From the NCBI RefSeq assembly GCF_028769735.1, contig NC_088174.1, positions 1,013,501 to 1,077,500 on the forward strand: a stretch of 64,000 nucleotides of DNA, read 5' to 3'. Below the pieces are notes generated by a model that saw nothing but the letters and a program-made list of their open reading frames with translations, was not told the origin of the DNA and ran no database searches. This DNA is from Zonotrichia leucophrys gambelii (taxonomy: Eukaryota > Chordata > Aves > Passeriformes > Passerellidae). Position numbers and translations under genes: made by a program. Each line of letters begins with the position of its first letter. Within the stretch, counting starts at the first letter, position 1. Positions 25,641 through 36,144 of the stretch are shown piece by piece.

Positions 25641-28600
25641 GAGGGCACTGAGGGGGGCTGAGGAGACTCAGAAGCTGGGAGAGGGCTCCAGAACTGTGAC
25701 AGGTGTCAGGGGCTGTGATGGGGGCTCAGGGGCAGTGGGGGCTCAGGGGCAGTGAGAAGGTTCAGGGGCTGTGATGGGGCTCAGGGGTTTTGAGGGGGCT
25801 CAGGAGCACTGAGGGGGCTCAGGGGCAGTGATGAGGGCTCAGAAGCTGTGGTTGGGGCTCAGAGGCTGTGAGGGGGCTCAGGGTTTTTGAAAGGGGCTCC
25901 AGGGCTGTGATGGGGGCTCGGGGGCCATGATGGGGGCTCTGGGGCAGTGATAGGGGCTCAGGGGCCATGATGGGGCTTAGGGTTTGTGGAGGGGTCTCAG
26001 GAGCACTGAGGGGGCTCAGGGACTGTGTTGGGGGCTCAGGGGCTGTGACAGGGGATCAGGGGTCAGGGACGGGGCTCAGGGGCCATTATGGGAGCTCAGG
26101 GGCAGTGATGGGGGCTCAGGGGCTGTGATGGGGCTCAGGGACAGTGAGGGGGGCTCAGGGGCTGTGATGGGGCTCAGGGTTTGTGAAGAGGGCTCAGGGA
26201 CACTGAAGGGAGCTCAGGGGCCATGATGGGGCTCCGGTGCAGTGACAAGGTTCCGGGTTTTGTTGGGGGCTCAGGGGTTGTGATGGGGATTCAAGGGCTA
26301 TGATGCGGCTTAGGGTTTGTGGAGGGGTCTCAGGAGCACTGAGGGGGCTCAGGGGCCATGGTGGGGCTCAGGGGCCGTGAGGGGGCTCAGGGGCACTGAA
26401 GGGGGGCTCAGGGGCCATGATGAGGGCTCAGGGTGCTATGACGGGGCTCAGGGTTTGTGGAGGGGTCTCAGGAGCATGAGGGGGTTCTGGGGCAGTGACA
26501 GAGCTCAGGGATTTGCTGGGGGCTCAGGGGCTGTGAGGGGGGCTCAGGGGCCATGATGGGGCTTAGGGTTTGTGGAGGGGTCTCAGGAGCACTGAGGGGG
26601 CTCAGGGGCTGTGACAGGGGCTCAGGGGCCATTATGGGAGCTCAGGGGCAGTGATGAGGGTTCAGGGTTTTGATGGGGGCTCAGGAGCACTGAGGGGGCT
26701 CAGGGGCCATGGTGGGGCTCAGGGTTTTCACGAGGACTCAGGGGCTGTGAGGGGGGCTCTGAGGTTGTGAGGGGGCTTAGGGGCTGTGAGGAGGCTCAGG
26801 GACTGTGGTTGGGGCTCAGGGGGCATGAGGGGGCTCCGGGGCTGTGAGAGGGCTCAGAGGCCCGGATGGGGGCTCAGGGGCACTGAAGGGGTTCTGGGGC
26901 AGTGACAGGGCTCAGGTTTTGCGGGGGCTCCGGGGCAGTGCCAGGGCTGAGTCCCCGTTCCCCCCCGACCCCGCTGTCCCGTGCCGAGGCCTGCGGCTTT
27001 AAGAAGCCGTCGCTGGCGGCCGCGGCGCAGAGGAAGAAGGCGAATTTCAAGCTGGAGCTGCCGGAGGAGCAGCAGCGGGAGATCCGCGACGCCTTCGAGC
27101 TCTTCGACACCGACGGCAGCGGCAGCATCGATGTCAAGGAGCTGAAGGTCGGGGTTTCCCTGGGGCTGGAGGTCACTGAGGTTATAAGGGAACAGGGCCA
27201 TAAATGCTCAAATAACCTCAAAAAGCACAGGAGTTTCCTGGGTTTCCCCCTCCTCCCTCCAGCACAACACCTGGTGGGCAAAAGGCACGGTTTTCTCTTT
27301 AATTGCAGCTCTTTTCTGCTCTTATGCAGTGTGTTTAGGGCTAGGCTGCCCAAAATTCATGTATAATTCTGTGCTTTGTGTCTCAACTCCTTCTCTGTGC
27401 ATAAAACATCAAAGAAAGGTTTGTGCCCATTAAAAAAGGGGTGGTGGAGGGAGTTCCCCTCTTGTTGAGAATTTTATGCTTTGTTATTATTTATTGTTAT
27501 TGTTGTTGTTGCTATTATCTGGCCCATTATCAAAGGAATAAAATGTTTTCCCAACAAGATTTTTATCACCAGAATGAAAAATAAACTTATTTAAATTCCC
27601 TGTGGTTGATCAGTTAAAGATGGTGATAGTGTGTGTAGGAAATTCCTGGATTAGCTGAGGCACAATTCCAGAACAGGAATGTTTCTATCTCTGTTTTCTG
27701 CATCCTGATGTGAGTGCAGAGCAGCCTCACTCTCAGCCTGCCCCTGGGAGAATTTTGGACACTTTTTCTCCCTCTCTGTGGTTTTGGTGACAATTTTGTA
27801 GGTTTTGTAACTTATTTTGTCCTTCCAGGTGGCCATGAGGGCCCTGGGGTTTGAACCTAAGAAAGAAGAGATCAAGAAAATGATCTCAGACATCGATAAG
27901 GAAGGGACAGGAAAAATCAGCTTCAGTGACTTCCTGGCAGTGATGTCACAGAGAATGGTATGGATGTTTCACAGCTCCAAACAAAGGGAATTTTGAAGGT
28001 GGATCAGGAGCCTTTATCTCCTTTTGGGTTTACAGGGAGATTGAAGCTCTATATTTTAATATTTATTCTAAAATATTTTATATTTTAACCTTAACAAATG
28101 TATAAAAGTTGGGGTAATCCCCATCCTGGATTCTCTCATTTTTCTGGGAAAAATTAAAATCCTGATATCATTAGCAGGTTTCTTTAACAAGCAGAGGTGA
28201 ATTTTGTGTTGAAAAAAGGGAAAACAAGTTTTTCTCACAGAGGGAAACCAGCTCAGGCCTGCAGGAGGCTTTTGGAGGGTTGATGTCTGGCATGGGGGTG
28301 TTCTCTTTCCTTGAATTCTAATTTACAGATTAAATCTCTGGTTTGAAAAATCTTTTCAAAATCCAGATATTTAATAGCAGGGGACCCTGATAGTGAAATC
28401 CCAAAGATATCTGGCTGGCAAGGACAGAAAATGATCCCTGAAATTCTGGAATTCTGGTTGTGTCTCTGAATTTTATGTGTAATCCCTGCTGGTTGAGCTC
28501 CTTTATTTGTCCCCAAGGGTTTCTCAGTCTATCACATCTTTTATAACTTTGAGCGTCACCTACAACACAACCACTCCTGTTTTACCTTAAACTTGTTCTT

Positions 28601-29250
28601 TCTTCCTTAAGGCTGAAAAAGATTCCAAAGAGGAGATTCTCAAAGCTTTCAAACTCTTTGATGATGATGAGACTGGAAAAATCTCTTTCCAAAACCTCAA
28701 ACGTGTGGCCAAAGTGCTGGGGGAGAACCTCACTGATGAAGAGCTGCAGGTTTGGACCTGGTGCTTTTGGGGTCTTTGTGCTGGAGCTGGGAGGAAAATC
28801 CAGCACTGGTGGGAAGGGAGGAATTCCTGGAATCTGTGGGGTTTGAGCTTGAGGATGGGTTGAGCCCACATGGATGTAGGACTGGGATCATCCATTGCAG
28901 CTCTGTGCAGTAGCAGAGATGTGAAAGGACTCACTCTGCTCCAGGCACTTGGTTTCCCCCAGGACTTTCCCTATAACATTTCCTGCTCAGATTTCTCTAT
29001 AAATACCCCCAGCAAAACAGATTTCAGGAAATATTTTGTCTGAGCTTGAGCCAACACTGTCCCCTCCAGCACAGCTAAAGAGGGGCTGGAATTCTGCATG
29101 AATGAATCCAGTGATTCCCAGGAAAGCCCAGAGCTGAGGCTGACCCCAAATCTCTTGCAGGAGATGATTGATGAGGCAGATCGGGATGGGGACGGGCAAG
29201 TGAGCGAGCAGGAGTTCCTGAGGATCATGAAGAAGACTGGCCTGTACTGA
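25568..29250 (+). CDS. CETN2: Centrin-2, EF-hand centriole protein
   Basis: Centrin-2 is a calcium-binding centriole and basal-body protein that also joins the XPC repair complex and the TREX-2 export complex. Exons are 25568-25570 (ATG only), 26989-27147, 27829-27957, 28612-28749 and 29161-29250; all junctions are in phase. The product has 172 residues, the same as human CETN2, and begins MACGFKKPS. Four EF-hands are visible. Loop 1 ([12 protein letters not shown]) and loop 4 ([12 protein letters not shown]) are canonical. Loop 2 ([12 protein letters not shown]) lacks the acidic residue at position 12, and loop 3 ([12 protein letters not shown]) also ends non-acidic, as in other centrins. 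The C terminus is KKTGLY. Assignment to CETN2 rather than a sister centrin rests on sequence plus its head-to-head position with NSDHL. Confidence 0.97.
25650..26950 (+). repeat. G-rich degenerate minisatellite in CETN2 intron 1
   Basis: About 1.3 kb is built from irregular units of roughly 20-30 bases around 'gggggctcaggggc(a/c)(g/a)tgatg'. GGGG runs recur every 10-15 bases on the plus strand, which is the coding strand of CETN2. It fills nearly all of intron 1 between the CpG island and exon 2. It yields only low-complexity glycine-rich frames. Confidence 0.93.
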
Positions 29251-29720
29251 ACCCAGTGGGATTTGTGTGCATTCCTTAGGGAATGGGAGCCTCATTTTGT
29301 GGTGTCTTGATTTCTTTGGAGGCAGCAGAAAATACAGGTCAGTTCTGTGGGAAGTTTTTTGTGTAAAAAAATTTTAATTTTAAAGGTGTTTGGGACCAGT
29401 TTGCACCGCTCTGTTTACAAGCAGCAACGTGGTTGCTGGTTATGATGTTTACACTGCTTTGAATACACAAATCACATTTTTGGGACCAAATTTAGATCCT
29501 TTTCTGACTAAAAAAATGGGTCCAAACAATTCAGTTTGGTAAAGAGATGACTCAGAATCAGTGTCAATCTATTGCTCAGTGTAAATCTACTTTGGGTTTA
29601 TGTCTTGGTTTGGGCCTTACAGTGAACTCTTTTCATGACATATTTGCAGGAACCATCTTTTTAGAACCTGTTTTATGGGATTATCCCTTCCCCCTTTTCT
29701 AGGGCATTTATTAAACTCAA

Positions 29721-29726
29721 AATAAA
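29721..29726 (+). terminator. CETN2 polyadenylation signal candidate
   Basis: AATAAA (followed by a second overlapping AATAAA) occurs 470 bases after the CETN2 stop, at the end of an AT-rich 3' untranslated stretch. Confidence 0.7.
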
Positions 29727-29929
29727 AATAAACTGCTGCAATTTACCTTGTGTTCAGTTCACATGGCTAAGGAAATCTTTGCAGAAGGAAATTCCCAGTG
29801 CTGCTGCTGAGGGCTCTGTGCTTGCAGGAATGCTCAGAGGCTGCAGATGGGATTGGATTTCAAATAAAATCTTATTTTTAAGCCATCAGAGTTGTGGAAA
29901 GAGTTTTGATCCCCACTTTGCCAAAAAAA

Positions 29930-30355
29930 GACATGGCCAGGCTGGAGAGGATCCAGAGGCCACAGAGATGATCCAAAGCCTGGGAAGTTCCCATGTGAGG
30001 AAAGGCTGAGAGAGCTGAGCCTTGGAAAAACTGGGGTTTAGGGGAGATCTTGTCACCATGTTTGGTATGTGAAGGGTGGCTACAAAGGAGAAGGAAACTC
30101 CCTTTTTATGAGGAAACATGGAAAGGACGAGGGATAATCTGTACAGGACACTCCTGAGGAGATTCTGAATGGGCACCATGGGGCAATTTTTCACCATGAG
30201 AAAATCAGCTGTTGGAAGTGGTGGATTCCCTGAGTTTGGGCACTTTGGGATCCATCAGGACAGGCTGCTGGACATCTTCTCTAGAGAGCATTTTTATCAA
30301 GAAAGGCTGGACCAGGTGAGCCTTGAGACCCTTCCAACCTGGAATTCTCTGCTCC
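29930..30355 (+). repeat. CR1 LINE internal 3' fragment
   Basis: Sense CR1 blocks 'ggctggagaggatccagagg', 'gaggaaaggctgagagagct' and 'gagacccttccaacctggaa' occur in order. This occupies most of the gap between CETN2 and the GATD3-like gene. Confidence 0.82.
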
Positions 30356-30587
30356 TGTTAATGCAGGAGAAGAATTTCACCTTTTCCCACCAGAGCTGGC
30401 TGTGACATGGGCTGGTCCTGCTCTCACCAGTGTCACATTCCTGCTCCAGTCTGGCTTCTGACAAATCCCAGCAAAACATGGGAAGGGGGCTGGTGCTGGG
30501 GATTTCTTCCTGTATCATCTTCCCAACTGACCCAGAGGGAGAGGCAGACACAGAAGCAGAGTTCAGAATTCAGTAGAAGCATCAGGT

Positions 30588-30593
30588 TTTATT
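30588..30593 (-). terminator. GATD3-like polyadenylation signal candidate
   Basis: AATAAA lies on the minus strand about 460 bases beyond the GATD3-like stop codon. The 3' untranslated region would contain a CR1 fragment (30725-30865). Confidence 0.5.
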
Positions 30594-30724
30594 TGGTAGC
30601 AGAGCTGGTTCCTTCCTTTGGCCACAATTCACTGCCTGAGGGAGGGGTTGGGGAGCAGCTGACCCTGAGCCCTGGGGGAGCCTGTGGCAGGGATAGGTGG
30701 GATTTTGGGATGGAATTCCTCCCT

Positions 30725-30865
30725 GGGCCCAGAGAAGCTGTGGCTGCCCCTGGATCCCTGGAAGTGTCCAAGGCCAGATGGAGCAGCCTGGGCCAGTGGA
30801 AGGGGTCCCTGCCCATGGGAGGAGCCTGGCACAGGATGAGCTTTGAGGTCCCTCCCATGCCACGA
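30725..30865 (+). repeat. CR1 LINE 3'-end fragment
   Basis: Sense CR1 tail 'tggatccctggaagtgtcca', 'ggtccctgcccatgggagga', 'gagctttgaggtccctccca', antisense to the GATD3-like 3' untranslated region. Confidence 0.85.
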
Positions 30866-31051
30866 TCCCACGGCAGCTCCATCCCAGCTCCTGCCAGGGA
30901 GCGACGTGTCCTTGGCAGAGCACGCCACCTCCAGGATTGTCCCTCCTCAGCAGCCACCAGAGCTCTGGGGCAGAGCCAGAGTGTCCCTTCAGCTGTTGTT
31001 GTGACAGGGAAGGACAGGCTCCGCGGGGAGGGGCTGGGTGCCTGCGGGAGC

Positions 31052-34000
31052 TCAGGCCAGCCGCAGCACCTCCCTGACCATGCTGCCGATGCCGTCGTGC
31101 ACCTGGTGGATGGGGGCGTTGCACATGAAGGCGCTGGTGCTCACCAGGCGGTTCCTGGCGTCCACGTGGGCCTCGGTGACCTGGCTGTTGACGTGTCTGC
31201 AGCCCAGCTCCTTCATGGCCTCGGCAGTCTTGGCATAAGGCCACCTGCGGGGGAACGGGGAAGGAAAACATGCAGTGGGGTGTAGGCGCATTGGGGGTAG
31301 CACGGTCGGGACGGACGGAGACGAGAGATCTCTGCAGCCAGGGCTGGAACTTGGGGTTTATTGCAAAGGGCCTGGGGGCAGGGCCCTGCTGGGAGCTGCC
31401 AAACACAGCTCAGAGCAGCAAAGAGAGGAGAGGGGGAGAGAGGGTGAGAGAGTAAGGGAGGCAAGAGAGTGAGGTTCCCATTACAATACCATAAATCTTC
31501 TTCTGTGTTGAATATTCTAATTCTCACTCACCAATCTAGTACAAGATACAAATCCTATAGGATTTCCATACAGCCTATAAGAATCACTACATCACCACAC
31601 TGTGTTACATTTTAAACCCTAAAACTCCTCTTTGGGCCCTTCTGCCAAGCTGGTAGGGTCTGCTCTGACCCTTGGGCCTGTCTGCAAGCAGAGGGTGTTG
31701 TTTCATCAAAAGGGGATTGCCTTTAGTTGGCCATGCCATTGTTTTCCAGTTGTTCAGTAACTGAGGGATCTCAAAGCTTGCTTTCATTTCAATCTCGCTT
31801 ATAGTTTCCATATTCTCAAAATCTTTTGCCAGACAATCATATTTATAAGGCTTTCCTGTTTCATCTTCCCCAGCAGTGGGGAATCTCCTTTATTGTAAAT
31901 CAGAGGCTACTCTCCAGAAGGGGAGAGAGAATGATGCATCTGACCTCATCATCAGAAGGCTAATGAATTAATTTATTATACTATACTATATACATTTCAT
32001 CTAAATTGAATCTGCCCTGCACTCACTCTTGCTCACAACTGCTCACACTGCACTCATCTCTGATTCTCCTGTCACAGTCCCCCCCACACACACCTGGCCC
32101 TGCTAGGCCAAAGAACCAAACATCCTCACTTTGGGTAAACAATCTCTACATTGCATTCTGCTTTAGCACAACACGGGCACAGCAAGCGAGATAAGAATTG
32201 TGTTTTCCTTCTTCTCTGCTTGTCTCACAGCTCCTCTCTGTTCAGGGGGCACGTGAAGACCACACTCCTTCACTCTGTGCCTGGGGAAGGGCCAGAGGGA
32301 AGATTCTGTGGTCACTGCACAAAACCTGCTCAGCAGGATCCAAATCTCCTGCTTGAGGAGTTTCTCCAGGACTATACAACAGGAAAACCTTCTGTTCAAA
32401 TGAGTTAAACATCTGAAGTAAGGCCAAAATGAGACCTGAAGTTCCACTTTGGATGTTCCACTACCTAATTCTGCACACTCCAGTGCTCATGTTAATAGGA
32501 GCCTGGGAAGATTTGGGTGAAAAGGGACCTCAAAGTCCACCCAGTGCCACCCCTGCCATGCCCAGGAACACCTCCCACTGTCCCAGGCTGCTCCAAGCCC
32601 TGTCCAGCCTGGCCTTGGGCACTGCCAGGGGTGGAGCAGCCACAGCTTCCCTGGGCAGCAATTAGATTTAGGTTTGGGTTGGGTCTTTTTCCACCAGCTT
32701 CCTCCAAGTTAGTGAAAAAACTCCTTCCTAGCAAAAGCCATCAACATTCCTTGCCTGCCCTTGGGAGAATCCAGTCACAGCTTCCCTGTGGGACTGAAGA
32801 CAGTTTCACTCCCTCCTTCTCTTCCCACCCCAAGCCTTGGGTAACCATCCTGTTCCTGCCTTGGATGTGCTCACCTTGGAGTCAGCAAAGGCTTTTCCTA
32901 CCCTGGGTCTGTGAGACATCATGATTAATTTACAATAATAAATTACATTTAAATTAATTTAAAATAAAGTGTCTTATTTAAAGCTATCAGAGTTGTGGAA
33001 ACAAGTCACAAAAATGCAAACAGATCCAGGTGTTACATCATTCCTTCTGCTGTGCTGAGAAATGATAAAATCAGTCTTCCAGAGTTTCTACTTTTCCCTG
33101 TTCAGTCCCCAAAAGGGCTGGAGGTGCTGAAGGCCTCACTGGAGGCAGCAGAGCTGAGTTCTCAGCAATAGCATTCAGCTCCTTGTGAGCTTCCACCCCC
33201 TGGCCAGGATCCCTGGGGACTTTGGGGGGACCCTGGTGTGAGTGTCCCCAGCCCCCCTGGTCACTCACTGCTCACACTCCGTGTCATGGCCCACGGTGAC
33301 CTCACAGCCCGGGAAGATTTTGGCTGCCAGCACGGGGGAGATGCAGCACAGCCCGATGGGTTTGTGGGCAGCATGGAATGCCCTCAGCACAGCCTCCACC
33401 TCTTTGGAGACGCTGCAGTTCTTGCCCTGCGTGGCCCAAGTGCTCAGGTTTTTTGCCACCCCGAAGCCACCTGAGGGAAGAGAAGCAGTTTAGCTGGAGA
33501 TTATATCCAGGGCAGGATTTTTGCCAGGTGTGGCATGGTGGAATGCTCAGGTGGATGGGATGGTTGGCAGCATTTGTCCAGTGTCACAGACATCTTTTAT
33601 GAAAAATCCTTTCCTTAGGATTTTTTTCTCCTGAGAAGCTGAGAGGCCTCAGGAGCAAAATGTAACCAATGGTTATCTGCTGCTGTGGAATGGAACAGGC
33701 CAACTGTGACCGTGTTCACAGGGGTCTGAGGATAAGGGGAGAGACGAAGATCTGACTCCGTGTTTCAGAAGGCTGATTTATTATTTTATGATATATATTG
33801 TATTAAAACTATACTAAAAGAATAGAAGAAAGGATTTCATCTGAAGGCTGGCTAAGAATAGAAAAAGAAAGAACAATAACAAAAGCTTGTGTCTGGGACA
33901 GAGAGTCCGAGCCAGCTGTGATTGGCCATTAATTAGAAACAACCACATGAGACCAATCCCAGATGCACCTGTTGCATTCCACAGCAGCAGATAACCATTG

Positions 34001-36066
34001 TTTACATTTTGTTCCTGAGGCCTCCAGCTTCTCAGGAGAAAAAATCCTAAGGAAAGGATTTTTCATAAAAGATGTCTGTGACAGTCCAGAATCAAGACAA
34101 GAACTAAAATTGGCTCTCCTTCCAAGCCCTGCTCCAGCCTGTCCCTCTCCATCCCACAGCTCCCACACCCTTCCAGACCTGTGGGATGTCCAAGCTGTGG
34201 CAGGCAGACCCCACACAGCCCTACCTGGGATGATGAGGGCGTCCAGCCCCTTGACATCCAGCGTGGCCAGGTCCTTGATGTTGCCTCTGGCTATCCTGGC
34301 GCTTTCCACCAGGACATTGCGCTGCTCCGCCGTGGGCTGCCCCTTCACGTGGTCCACCACGTGCATCTGGGGGGTGTTGGGAGCATAAACCTCAGCCTGG
34401 AGTGAGGGGAGAGGGCTGTTATCCTTCAGCAGTGATGGAGAAATGTGGAAAAGCACAGGCAGTGAGTGGGAATGCTGAGGGGCTTTCTTGGGAAAGAGCT
34501 GGCGTGGAGGAAGGACAGAAGAAAACTTTCAGTATTTAAGAACTGCTTATCTGGGGGGCTGAAGTGTCCATCCATATCCCAATAAATGCCTCTTGCAGGG
34601 TGACCACCCAGAGAGCTGCTGTCCCACCCCATCTCCTACAGGACTTGGAGTTTCCTCTCCCTACCAACTTTCCCAAAGCCAGAGTGTTTTTCTGGAAAAT
34701 CCTTTCCCTTCCTTTAGCACTTTCAAGCTCATATGCAGAAATTAGGAGTGGAGGGTGGTGAACAGATTTTGGGACTGGCCCATCTGTGCAGCTCTGGGCC
34801 CCAAAATTTAAGCAGGATTTAAGGAACACCAAGGTGTCCCGAGGAGGGCAGGGCTGGAAGGAATGTCCTGCGAGGAGCAGCCGAGGACTTTGTCATTATC
34901 TAGGTGGGAGACAAAGAAGCTGAGAGGCAACCTCATGGCAGCTTCCCGTGGAGAGGGAGGTGCTGAGCTCTGCTCCCTTGCAGCTGAAATATTCCATTCT
35001 ACGCCGACCTTAGAAAAGGAGGGATTGAAATGACGCCCGAGTTTCCTCCACTAGAGGCCCCTGGCGATCCAGGGATGAGCGAGGGACGGGCTCCGAGCCT
35101 GCTGGGCTGGGAGATGGCAGGAGGGAAGCACTGCAGCAGCTCCAGGAGAGGAATTGGCAAAATTACACACGTCTAGCCAAGTCTCATCCTGGAGCCAACA
35201 GCGAGGGCAGGGTTGGAATAATCTGGGATTGGGGGGCCTGGCACGGGAAGGTCACCCCTGTGCCTCTGTGTTCCACACAGCAATTCCCATTCCCGGGGAA
35301 CAGCTCCGACCAGACCGGTGGGTGGTTCACAGCTGAGTGAGATGTCCCGGAGGCTTTCCCTCCCTCCTTCCCCAGTCTCACGGAGCGGCTCTCCCGACTT
35401 TTAGAGCAGCTGCACCTCTTTTACCACTCAGGTTTAACTCACGAACGAACCCCTGTCTGTTCTGTCATCCCTGGAAGTGTCCCAGGCCAGGCTGGACGGG
35501 CTTTTGAGCAGCCTGGGACAGTGGAAGGTGTCCCTGCCCATGGCAGGGGATGGGAATGGATGAGCTTCCTTCCCAACCCAAACCATTCTGGGATTCTCTG
35601 ATTCTGTTTTCACTCCCACTCTTTGAATATTTTAAAAAGATGAATTTCAAACAGCCCAAACTGTCTTTAAAACAGAAATAGCAGGAGAGAAAGAGGATGT
35701 GAAGCCAGAAGCGAAGAGAGAAGGCATTCAGGAAAATCTGAATGGGGGATTTGGAAAATCTGAATTGGGGATTTGGATGCAGAGCTCCACACCAATCCCT
35801 GTGTACAGCACAGCTGCGCAGGGAGCTCTCCACACTCGCAGTGACTCCAGGCACCGCTGTTTGGCTCTTGGGGAGTTTGTCTCAGAGAAAAGGAGGGAAG
35901 AAATGAGGAGCAGAGCCGGGACAAGGAGCCCGGGCAGCACCGTGCCGGTGCCTCTTACCTGAGCCCCCTCCCGGCTGAGATGCACCAGCACCGCGGACGC
36001 CTCGTGGATCTCGCTGCCGTCGAACACGCCGCAGCCCGCCAGCAGCACGGCCACCCGCTTGGCCAT
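31052..36066 (-). CDS. GATD3/ElbB-like DJ-1/PfpI-superfamily protein
   Basis: The gene has four exons in order: 36066-35959, 34396-34225, 33470-33269 and 31244-31052. All are in phase, encoding 224 residues. The protein matches GATD3 (ES1, formerly C21orf33) and bacterial ElbB along its whole length. It has the N-terminal [19 protein letters not shown] strand-loop, [24 protein letters not shown], and the nucleophile-elbow region [12 protein letters not shown] with Cys136 in the C-x-x-P position. It ends with [12 protein letters not shown]. ElbB has glyoxalase activity; the vertebrate role is unclear. Unlike human GATD3 (268 aa, mitochondrial presequence), this protein starts directly at the first core strand, so no transit peptide is encoded and a cytosolic location is inferred. 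It is divergent from the transporter-YrdC gene at 39128. Calling it a paralog rather than GATD3 itself depends on what else the genome holds. Confidence 0.93.
31277..32080 (-). mobile_element. LTR-derived repeat region in the GATD3-like last intron
   Basis: About 800 bases look retroviral-LTR derived. An AATAAAC-type signal on the minus strand lies near 31357, with an AT-rich leader. The right part (from about 31930, 'gcatctgacctcatcatcag' and 'agaaggctaatgaattaatt') resembles the reverse complement of family L1 LTRs seen at 33705 and 52955. I could not define ends or a target-site duplication, so this may be two overlapping insertions. Confidence 0.5.
32505..32660 (-). repeat. CR1 LINE 3'-end fragment
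   Basis: Reverse-complement CR1 tail: 'gggacctcaaagtccaccca', 'tcccactgtcccaggctgct', 'gccttgggcactgccagggg'. Confidence 0.85.
33582..34083. mobile_element. Palindromic family-L1 LTR insertion within one 6-bp TSD (GTCCAG)
   Basis: A plus-oriented LTR head (TGTCACAGACATC..., 33582-33704) runs directly into a full minus-oriented LTR (TGTGACCGTG...GTCTGTGACA, 33705-34083). GTCCAG flanks the whole composite at 33576-33581 and 34084-34089, whereas no duplication flanks the inner junction. The two ends are therefore an inverted repeat of about 115 bases around a loop of about 270 bases. It lies in the GATD3-like intron between exons 34396-34225 and 33470-33269, ending about 140 bases short of the upstream exon. 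Confidence 0.88.
35465..35605 (+). repeat. CR1 LINE 3'-end fragment
   Basis: Sense CR1 tail ending in 'aacccaaaccattctgggat' and 'tctctgattctg', close to the true CR1 3' terminus. Confidence 0.88.
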
Positions 36067-36136
36067 GGTCCCCGGCAGCAGCGGAGTCCCCGGAGAGCCC
36101 CTGTGGCCGCTGTGAGCTCTGCTCGCTGCCCCAGCC

Positions 36137-36144
36137 CTTTATAG
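36137..36144 (-). promoter_or_regulatory. TATA box candidate for GATD3-like gene
   Basis: CTATAAAG on the minus strand lies 71 bases upstream of the ATG at 36066. The spacing suits a short 5' untranslated leader of about 40 bases. Confidence 0.6.

Noticed and set aside
30407..31406. Long open frames of 292 and 274 codons on both strands
   Set aside because: They lie over a CR1 tail and the antisense or alternative frame of the last GATD3-like exon, whose real frame is fixed by splicing and homology.
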